Below are positions 7,142-12,992 of a stretch of 18,188 bases of DNA, in pieces. This DNA comes from DATLHO01 sp035539855. Lineage in GTDB: Bacteria > Bacteroidota > Ignavibacteria > OLB7. Numbering within the stretch: the first letter of the stretch is position 1; every line of letters begins with the position of its first letter. The notes below the pieces were generated by a model. It made no database searches and was not told where the DNA came from. It was given only the letters and a program-made list of their open reading frames with translations. The stretch spans positions 1 to 18,188 of the forward strand of contig DATLHO010000314.1 in assembly GCA_035539855.1 (NCBI GenBank). The letters are read 5' to 3'. The position numbers and the translations under genes are program-made.

Positions 7142-7750
7142 ATGTCACTGACCGATATACTGCACCCCACGCGCGACGACGCGCGCACCGAGGAACTGCT
7201 CGGCCGCGTCCGCGAGAAGCTCACCGAGCTGCCCGAATCCTACCGGACGCTCTCGCTCAGCCAGAGCTATCTCAACGACAGCCTGTTCAATCTCCGCAAG
7301 ACGCTCGTCGACGGCGCGCTCGACCTGACGACGAAGCACCTGATCGCGATCGCGGTCGCCTCCGCCGCCGGAAGCGCGGCGCTGGTCGAGTCGCGGGCGC
7401 TCGATGCGCGTGCCGACGGCGTCGGCGACGACTACATCGTCGAGGCGCTCGCGGTCGCCGCGTCGATGACCACGTTCAACACGTTCTACACGTTCGGCCA
7501 CATGGCCGGCGCGGAGTACGACGCGCTGCGGCCGGGACTCAAGCTCTCGGTCTTCCTGCGGCCGAATGTGATGACGAAGCTCCAGGTCGAGCTCGTCGGC
7601 TCGATCGTCTCGACGGTCAACGGCTGCCAGAGCTGCGTGCGCGGGCACGTCGCGACGTGCCGCGAGCTCGGCGCGAGCGTCGAGCAGATCGAAGAGGCCA
7701 TTCGCATCGGCTCGGTTGTTGCCGGAATCGCCGCGTTCGGCGGACGCTAG
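7142..7750 (+). CDS. AhpD-like carboxymuconolactone decarboxylase family protein
   Basis: Encodes 202 residues, all-helical. AhpD-family proteins carry a CxxC-x3-His redox centre that recycles peroxiredoxin or reduces peroxides. Here it is GCQSCVRGH with Cys162, Cys165 and His169. The first half (LTTKHLIAIAVASAAGSAALVESRALDARADGVGDD) is a second, degenerate copy of the fold without the cysteines, so the protein looks like a two-repeat AhpD. A GGAG site lies 7 bases before the ATG at 7142. The frame is open further upstream, but that part overlaps the divergent promoter and peroxiredoxin gene. Divergent from the peroxiredoxin gene, which may be its partner, and followed after 37 bases by the GH57 gene. 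The gap has two copies of CGCTAGATCG (7745-7754, 7761-7770), the first containing the stop codon. Confidence 0.88.
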   Translation: MSLTDILHPTRDDARTEELLGRVREKLTELPESYRTLSLSQSYLNDSLFNLRKTLVDGALDLTTKHLIAIAVASAAGSAALVESRALDARADGVGDDYIVEALAVAASMTTFNTFYTFGHMAGAEYDALRPGLKLSVFLRPNVMTKLQVELVGSIVSTVNGCQSCVRGHVATCRELGASVEQIEEAIRIGSVVAGIAAFGGR

Positions 7751-7787
7751 ATCGCACGGCCGCTAGATCGAACAGCATCGAGAGACC

Positions 7788-10046
7788 ATGATTACCCTCG
7801 TTCTCGCGTTCCATAACCACCAGCCGGTCGGCAACTTCGGATGGGTCATCGAGGAGGCCTACGCCCGATCGTATCGGCCGCTGATGGAGGTGCTCAGTGA
7901 GTATCCGGAGCTGCGCTTCGGCCAGCACTACACGGGCATTCTCCTCGACTGGTTCGCCGAGCACCATCCCGAGTTCCTCGCGATGATCGGCGGTGCGGTG
8001 CGCGACGGACGCACCGAGCTCATCAGCGGCGGCTACTACGAGCCGATCCTCGCGATGCTTCCGGAGCGCGATCGCCAGTCGCAGCTTCGCAAGCTCAACG
8101 AGCGCATCGAGCGCGACTTCGGGATGCACCCGACCGGCATGTGGCTGGCCGAGCGCGTCTGGGAGCCCTCGCTGCCGTCGACGCTCGGCGACGCGGGACT
8201 GCGCTACACGTTCCTCGACGACACCCACTTCAAGCACGCCGGGCTCGTCGAATCCGACCTCAGCGGCTACTTCATTACAGAGGATCAGGGCACGCCGCTG
8301 GCGGTGCTGCCGATCGACCGTCGGCTTCGCTACACGATGCCGTTCGAGCCGCCGGAGACCACGCTCGCGTATCTACACGCGCTCAATCGCAAGGGACAGG
8401 ACCGGCTGGTCGTCTTCGCGGACGACGGCGAGAAATTCGGCTCCTGGCCAGGCACCTATGAAACGGTCTACACCAAGGGCTGGCTGCGTCGCTTCTGCGA
8501 GCTGCTCCGCGCCAACGCCGGGTGGCTGCGCACGGTCCGACCGAGCGAGGCGCTCGCGACTCTGCCTCCGGCCGGCCGGCTCTACCTGCCGACCGCGTCG
8601 TACGTCGAGATGCTCCACTGGGCTCTGCCGAGCGCCCGCTCGTACCATGAGTACGAGGAGTTCGAGAAGCATCTCAAGGAAGACGAGACGTTCGAGAGCT
8701 ACAGTCAGTTCGTGCGCGGCGGCTTCTGGAGGAACTTCCTCGTGAAGTACCCCGAGGCAAATGCGATGCAGAAGAAAATGCTCCGTGTTTCGGCGAGGCT
8801 CGAGGCGCTGCGCAGGGCGGCGAAGGGCGCAGCAGGAAACGTGGACGGGTCGGCCGGCGTCTCGAGCGGCGCCTATTCCGGCGCCTTGAAAGGCGCCTCT
8901 ACCGGCGCCTCGACCGGCGGGTCGACCGGCAACCCGGCCGTGTCGCTCCTCGACGAGGCGGCCGAGCACCTGATGGCCGGCCAGTGCAACTGCCCGTACT
9001 GGCACGGCGTGTTCGGCGGGCTCTACCTCTCGAACATCCGCGCGGCGATCTACCGCGAGCTCATTACCGCCGAGCGCGTGCTCGACAGGTTCGAACGGCG
9101 TACCGCGCCGCACGTCGACGTGGTCGATTACGACGTCGACGGGTACGACGAGATCATCGTCGAGGGTCCCGTTCTCAACCTCTACATCTCCCCCGCCCGC
9201 GGCGGCGGCATTTTTGAGCTGGATCACAAACCGGCCCGGTATAACTTCTGCGATCTTCTACAGCGGCGGCGCGAGGGCTACCACGCGCAGCTCGTCGAAG
9301 CCGCGGAATCGGCCGGAAACGTCCATTCCGAGGCCGACGCGCAGGGCGCCGGCGCCAGGAGCATCCACGACGCGTTCAAGGTCAAGGAGGAAGGTCTGGA
9401 GCGGAGGCTGACGTACGATCGGTACCGTCACGCGCTGCTGCTCGATCACTTCTACGGCCACGGCATCACGCCGGCGACACTGCGCGACGGCAGCGCCCAC
9501 GAGCGCGGCGATTTCGTGACCGGACGCTATGAGTACGCGTGGGGCGGGGAGGTCGACGGCCGCACGAGGATCCACCTGCGACGACGCGGGACGGTCGACG
9601 GCGCGCCGGTGGCGCTCGAGAAGATCCTGAGCGTCGACGACGCCACGGCGACGCTCGATGTCGCGTGGCATATCGTGTCGCTCGACGGCCGGTCGCTGAC
9701 CGGTCTCTTCGGTGTCGAGCTCTCCTATTCGATGTCCGCCGGCAACGAGCCCGACCGGTACTACGAGATCGACGGCCGCCGCATCGCCGACCCGAACGGC
9801 CGGCTGAACAGCGAGGACGAGACCCCGGCGCAGCGCTTCGCGCTCGTCGACGAGTGGCTCGCGACGCGCATCGACGTCGAGCTCGCCCGACCGGCACGTC
9901 TGCTCCGGTCGCCGGTCGAAACCGTGTCGCTCTCCGAGGACGGCTTCGAGCGCAACTACCAGGGCTCGCTGCTGGTGGCGCTGTGGGACCTCGGCGGGGC
10001 CACCGAATGGCGGATCGCGTTGCGGCAGCGGATCACGAGCGTGTGA
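7788..10046 (+). CDS. GH57 4-alpha-glucanotransferase / alpha-amylase
   Basis: Encodes 752 residues; the Thermococcus 4-alpha-glucanotransferase has 659. It acts on alpha-1,4-glucans, moving or releasing glucan chains, probably in glycogen or maltodextrin metabolism in the cytoplasm (no signal peptide). The GH57 motifs are in order: HNHQP (9-13); SGGYYEPI (80-87); WLAERVWEP (119-127) with the nucleophile Glu122; FADDGEKFGSW (210-220) with the acid aspartate; and EMLHWALPS. A central helical domain (DUF1925-like) includes QCNCPYWHGVFGGLYL, and the C-terminal beta domain (DUF1926-like) runs from about 430 to the end. A low-complexity Gly/Ala/Ser/Thr insert at 357-384 is made by a 12-base tandem repeat. 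Start ATG at 7788, with GAGAG 3 bases before it. Probably cotranscribed with the AhpD-like gene, an unusual pairing with no evident functional link. Confidence 0.92.
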   Translation: MITLVLAFHNHQPVGNFGWVIEEAYARSYRPLMEVLSEYPELRFGQHYTGILLDWFAEHHPEFLAMIGGAVRDGRTELISGGYYEPILAMLPERDRQSQLRKLNERIERDFGMHPTGMWLAERVWEPSLPSTLGDAGLRYTFLDDTHFKHAGLVESDLSGYFITEDQGTPLAVLPIDRRLRYTMPFEPPETTLAYLHALNRKGQDRLVVFADDGEKFGSWPGTYETVYTKGWLRRFCELLRANAGWLRTVRPSEALATLPPAGRLYLPTASYVEMLHWALPSARSYHEYEEFEKHLKEDETFESYSQFVRGGFWRNFLVKYPEANAMQKKMLRVSARLEALRRAAKGAAGNVDGSAGVSSGAYSGALKGASTGASTGGSTGNPAVSLLDEAAEHLMAGQCNCPYWHGVFGGLYLSNIRAAIYRELITAERVLDRFERRTAPHVDVVDYDVDGYDEIIVEGPVLNLYISPARGGGIFELDHKPARYNFCDLLQRRREGYHAQLVEAAESAGNVHSEADAQGAGARSIHDAFKVKEEGLERRLTYDRYRHALLLDHFYGHGITPATLRDGSAHERGDFVTGRYEYAWGGEVDGRTRIHLRRRGTVDGAPVALEKILSVDDATATLDVAWHIVSLDGRSLTGLFGVELSYSMSAGNEPDRYYEIDGRRIADPNGRLNSEDETPAQRFALVDEWLATRIDVELARPARLLRSPVETVSLSEDGFERNYQGSLLVALWDLGGATEWRIALRQRITSV
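8856..8939 (+). repeat. 12-base tandem repeat inside the GH57 gene
   Basis: Seven imperfect 12-base units, most beginning GGCGCC, encode GVSS, GAYS, GALK, GAST, GAST, GGST and GNPA. The array is in frame and falls between the catalytic and helical domains, so copy changes would lengthen or shorten a linker by four residues without breaking the gene. Confidence 0.85.
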
Positions 10047-10139
10047 TCCGGCGTCGCGACCGATCCATGCAGGCGCCGGCGCGCTGGCTTGTGCGCACCG
10101 CCCCAGAGGGCGTATGATGGCGCCCGGCTCAGAGAACTC

Positions 10140-11381
10140 ATGATGCTTCCTTCCGATCGATCCCCCCTTCGCATCGTCACGATCGTCCTGCTCGTCTGGA
10201 CGCTGCTGACGCTGCGCGCGATCGCCCAGGTCGACGGGCCGCCGCCCGATGCTCCCGCCGATCAGCCCTCCCAGCCAACGACGGCTCCGTCGTCGACGGC
10301 GCCCGAGACGACGAGCGTGCATCCTGCCAGGATCGTCGCGGGTCTCCCGGGCGGCAGCTCCGAGTCTGCCCCGCTCGATTCCGGCAACGGGACCACAACG
10401 AGCGATGTCTCCACGACCGGCACCACAGTGACCGGCGCCACAGTGACCGATACCGTGGCGGCCGAGGAATCGCCCGACGGCATCGACACCGTCCACGCCG
10501 TCGATCCGCCGCGGCTCACGCCGCAGGAGTACTGGTACGCCGGAGTCCAGCGCTTCACGATGAACGGCAAGATGCCGTACCGTGAGACCAACGTGCAGCC
10601 GGCGACGCTCGCGACCTTCGGCGGCGCGCTGCTGGCCCTTGCCGGCTCGATCACGTGGTACCAGCAGGCGTGGTATCCCGACAGCACCAAGGCCCCCTTC
10701 CACTTCCAGACCGACTGGGGATACTCGAAGCAGTTCGACAAGGCCGGCCACATGTATGGCGGATGGATGTCGTCGTACTGCTCGTACGAATCGTTCATCG
10801 CCTCCGGCTTCGATCGCGAGGACGCGGCGTTCTGGGGAATGCTGGGCGGACTGTTCTTCCAGACGATGATGGAGGTGCAGGACGGGTTCTTCTCCTACGG
10901 CTTCGATCCGACCGACGCCGTCTCCAACGCGATCGGCTCGGGCTACTTCTTCGCCCAGCAGCACATCCCGGTGCTGCAGTACTTCCATCCGAAGTGGTCG
11001 TTCGGTCCGAACCCGCGCGACTCGGCCCGCGAGGCGTCGCAGATCCGCTCGCGGATCATCGCCGACGACTACGACCGGCAGGATGTCTGGCTCTCGGCGA
11101 AGGTGCACTACCTGCTGCCGGAAGCCTGGCGCGACTACTGGCCGAAGTGGCTGTGCCTCGCCGTCGGCGCCGGCGCCCGCGACGTCGAGCTCGTCGGCTA
11201 CCGGCCGTACCGCGTCGTGCACATTGCGCTCGATTACGACCTCGTCGAGATGCTGCCCGATCTCGGCTCCTTCGGCAACTGGCTCGTCCAGGGCCTCAAC
11301 AGCTTCAAGCTCCTGCCGGCGCCCGCGATCCAGGTCTGGCCGGACGTCGCGTTCAAACTCGTCTACCCCTTCTCGCTGTGA
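10140..11381 (+). CDS. DUF2279 (YfiM-like) envelope protein
   Basis: Encodes 413 residues. Residues 1-29 are a signal peptide (SPLRIVTIVLLVWTLLTLRAIA, cut before Gln30). Residues 31-115 are a Thr/Ser/Pro-rich linker that includes a 15-base tandem repeat (10416-10445). Residues about 150-305 match DUF2279: WYQQAWYP, QFDKAGHMYGGWMSSYCSYES, FWGMLGGLFFQTMMEVQDGF and FDPTDAVSNAIGSGYF, with the conserved Asp/His/Glu residues in place. The C-terminal part (LSAKVHYLLPEAWRDYWPKW to VAFKLVYPFSL) has alternating residues and ends in aromatic-Ser-Leu, as in an outer-membrane barrel edge. Function is unknown. The first of two adjacent ATGs (10140, 10143) is taken; the frame is open to 10089 but lacks a good start. 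A weak promoter candidate lies ahead: TTG at 10089-10091, TATGATGG at 10113-10120. Confidence 0.85.
   Translation: MMLPSDRSPLRIVTIVLLVWTLLTLRAIAQVDGPPPDAPADQPSQPTTAPSSTAPETTSVHPARIVAGLPGGSSESAPLDSGNGTTTSDVSTTGTTVTGATVTDTVAAEESPDGIDTVHAVDPPRLTPQEYWYAGVQRFTMNGKMPYRETNVQPATLATFGGALLALAGSITWYQQAWYPDSTKAPFHFQTDWGYSKQFDKAGHMYGGWMSSYCSYESFIASGFDREDAAFWGMLGGLFFQTMMEVQDGFFSYGFDPTDAVSNAIGSGYFFAQQHIPVLQYFHPKWSFGPNPRDSAREASQIRSRIIADDYDRQDVWLSAKVHYLLPEAWRDYWPKWLCLAVGAGARDVELVGYRPYRVVHIALDYDLVEMLPDLGSFGNWLVQGLNSFKLLPAPAIQVWPDVAFKLVYPFSL
10416..10460 (+). repeat. 15-base tandem repeat in the DUF2279 gene linker
   Basis: ACCGGCACCACAGTG is followed directly by ACCGGCGCCACAGTG (one base different) and by a diverged third copy. 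It encodes a Thr/Val/Gly-rich pattern in the linker after the signal peptide. Confidence 0.7.
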
Positions 11382-11467
11382 TCCAATCGACCGCTCCCAC
11401 GGCGACCCTCGAGGCCGACGTCGACCACGACCGCTCCCCGTTCGAGGGTGAGGATTCCGGCATCGAG

Positions 11468-12208
11468 ATGCCGATGATCAGCATCGTCGTACCGGTGCTC
11501 AACGAGGAGCGACTGCTCGAGCGGACGCTCGCCGCGTTCGGTCCGGATCTGCGCGAGCGCCACGGGGTCGAGCTCATCGTCAGCGACGGCGGCAGCACCG
11601 ACCGTTCGGTCGAGATCGCGCGGCGCCACGCCGACCTCGTCGTCGAGCATCGCGAGGAGCGCCGCCAGACGATCGCCGAGGGCCGCAACCGCGGCGGTGA
11701 GCGCGCGCGCGGAGAGCTGCTCGTGTTCATCAACGGCGACACGATCCCGGTCGATCCTGAGCGATTTCTCGCGGCGCTCGTCGAGGTCTCCAAAGGGATC
11801 GCCGTCGGATCCGGCGTCGCGGCGGTCGCCTGTCCGGTCGAGATCGAGCCGGCGGAGCGGCGCACGAGCGACCGGCTGTTCCACACGTTCTTCAACGCCT
11901 ACGTGCGCCTGCTCAACCGCCTGGGCCTCGGCGCCGGCCGCGGCGAGTGCCAGGTGATGCCGCGCGAGCTCTTTGTGCGCGTCGGCGGCTACAACGACAC
12001 GATGGCCGCGGGCGAGGATTTCGATCTCTACAATCGCCTGGCCCAGCACGGCCGCATCGCCCATCACCAGGGCCTGCTCGTCTACGAATCGCCACGCCGC
12101 TTCCGTCGCTACGGCTATCTCCGGGTGCTCTTCCAGTGGACACTCAACGGCATCGCCGTTGCGGTGGCCGGTCGGAGCTACTCGAAGGAGTGGGAGCAGG
12201 TGCGCTAG
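11468..12208 (+). CDS. Family 2 glycosyltransferase
   Basis: Encodes 246 residues from the ATG at 11468. It has a GT-A fold: ISIVVPVLNEERLLERTL (4-21), the nucleotide-binding ELIVSDGGSTDRSVEIA (35-51), the DXD-like FINGDTIP (87-94) with Asp91, and the acceptor-side GGYNDTMAAGEDFDLYNRL (173-191). No signal peptide or certain membrane helix is seen, though residues 218-234 are moderately hydrophobic. It transfers a sugar from an activated donor; sugar and acceptor are unknown. The frame is open upstream, and a GTG at 11378 overlaps the TGA of the DUF2279 gene as GTGA, which would add 30 residues without homology. I prefer 11468, where the family normally begins, although a Shine-Dalgarno is not clear at either. 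Close linkage to DUF2279 suggests one transcript. Confidence 0.85.
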   Translation: MPMISIVVPVLNEERLLERTLAAFGPDLRERHGVELIVSDGGSTDRSVEIARRHADLVVEHREERRQTIAEGRNRGGERARGELLVFINGDTIPVDPERFLAALVEVSKGIAVGSGVAAVACPVEIEPAERRTSDRLFHTFFNAYVRLLNRLGLGAGRGECQVMPRELFVRVGGYNDTMAAGEDFDLYNRLAQHGRIAHHQGLLVYESPRRFRRYGYLRVLFQWTLNGIAVAVAGRSYSKEWEQVR

Positions 12209-12262
12209 GTCTCGCCCGCGTGACATCCGCACGCTCGCGTGTCAAGGATGAGGTCAGAGTCG

Positions 12263-12270
12263 TAGATTCG
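12263..12270 (+). promoter_or_regulatory. Possible -7 box of the small lipoprotein gene
   Basis: TAGATTCG resembles TAnnTTTG with two changes, and lies 35 bases before the ATG at 12305. GTG 21 bases upstream is a poor -33 match. The spacer 12209-12304 holds nothing else that I can support. Confidence 0.3.
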
Positions 12271-12304
12271 CTCACCACGTTCCGGAATCATCGAGGTGCC
12301 CCAC

Positions 12305-12790
12305 ATGTCGTTCGTCCGTCTTTGGCTTTTCATCGGCGCCGCGCTCCTGGCGTCGTCGGTCTCGTCGTGCGATTCGGTTCCGACCGGGCCCGGCACCGGC
12401 AGCGGGAACCTCCTGCGGGCGACGATCAACGGCACGACCGAGACGTTCACGCTCGTCGAACAGCGATACGACGCGTTTGCCACCTACTCCTTCGTCTCCG
12501 GCGTGAGCGCTTCGACGAAGACACTGACGATCAGCTTCACGTCCGACATCCGGACGGGCTCGTTTCCACGAACGCTTGCGAGCGACGACGTCAACATCAT
12601 CTACATCGAGCGCGTCGGCGGGCAGGATGTCGTCTACGACTGCGTGACGCACAACAGTGCACGCGCGATGACGCTGACGCGCAACAGCGGCGGCATCATC
12701 GACGGCACGTTCACAGGAACGCCGACCAACCGCAACGACGCGTCGAGCACCGTGACGATCACGAGCGGCGAGTTCTCGGTCACGTTGTAG
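12305..12790 (+). CDS. Small lipoprotein, DUF6252-like
   Basis: Encodes 161 residues. The N-terminus (MSFVRLWLFIGAALLASSVSSC) is a lipoprotein signal with Cys22 as the acylated residue; the lipobox VSSC is acceptable but not ideal. After a Gly/Pro/Thr linker, residues about 38-161 are predicted beta strands: NLLRATINGTTETF, TLTISFTSDIRTGSF, VNIIYIERVGG, and GGIIDGTFTGTP followed by TVTITSGEFSVTL. This layout resembles the DUF6252-type lipoproteins of Bacteroidota, in which an initial NG and a final G-x-F frame a beta sandwich. Start at ATG 12305, with GAGGTG 6 bases before it; an in-frame GTG at 12296 lies within that ribosome site and is rejected. Stands alone between the glycosyltransferase and OmpA-fusion genes. 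Function unknown. Confidence 0.75.
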   Translation: MSFVRLWLFIGAALLASSVSSCDSVPTGPGTGSGNLLRATINGTTETFTLVEQRYDAFATYSFVSGVSASTKTLTISFTSDIRTGSFPRTLASDDVNIIYIERVGGQDVVYDCVTHNSARAMTLTRNSGGIIDGTFTGTPTNRNDASSTVTITSGEFSVTL

Positions 12791-12863
12791 CGGCGACGAC
12801 TCGCGGCGGCGGCGCGCTGCCGACGCCGCTTGCATCGCAATCCCTCCCCGGCGCCGATTCTGC

Positions 12864-12871
12864 TAACTTTG
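12864..12871 (+). promoter_or_regulatory. -7 promoter box of the OmpA-fusion gene
   Basis: TAACTTTG is an exact match to TAnnTTTG. Transcription would begin near 12875-12880, giving a leader of about 115 bases. No TTG is found at the usual -33 distance (nearest at 12830-12832, 31 bases upstream). Confidence 0.5.
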
Positions 12872-12874
12872 AAC

Positions 12875-12900
12875 CCGGCCGCCCTCCTCGCGGCGGCCGG
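12875..12900 (+). promoter_or_regulatory. Stable hairpin at the 5' end of the OmpA-fusion leader
   Basis: CCGGCCGCC (12875-12883) and GGCGGCCGG (12892-12900) pair perfectly over 9 bases around an 8-base loop. It starts about 4 bases after the -7 box, so it would form at or very near the 5' end of the mRNA. A hairpin in that place is known to protect E. coli ompA mRNA from decay; here the role is inferred. It could instead be a leftover terminator of the lipoprotein gene, but no T tract follows. Confidence 0.5.
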
Positions 12901-12992
12901 CAACACCCGTTCCGGTACTACCCCGTATCTCGACAATCTCCTCGGCGCACACTCATGCGCCGGCACTCGACTTCGAACCTCCCGTGCGTACG

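Noticed and set aside
9258..11222. A 654-codon minus-strand frame opposite the GH57 and DUF2279 genes
   Set aside because: It spans two recognised plus-strand genes and the gap between them and has no recognisable domain or start site.
12789..12830. AGCGGCG/CGCCGCT arms after the small lipoprotein gene as a terminator
   Set aside because: Seven base pairs around a loop of nearly 30 bases in very GC-rich DNA; such pairing is expected by chance.
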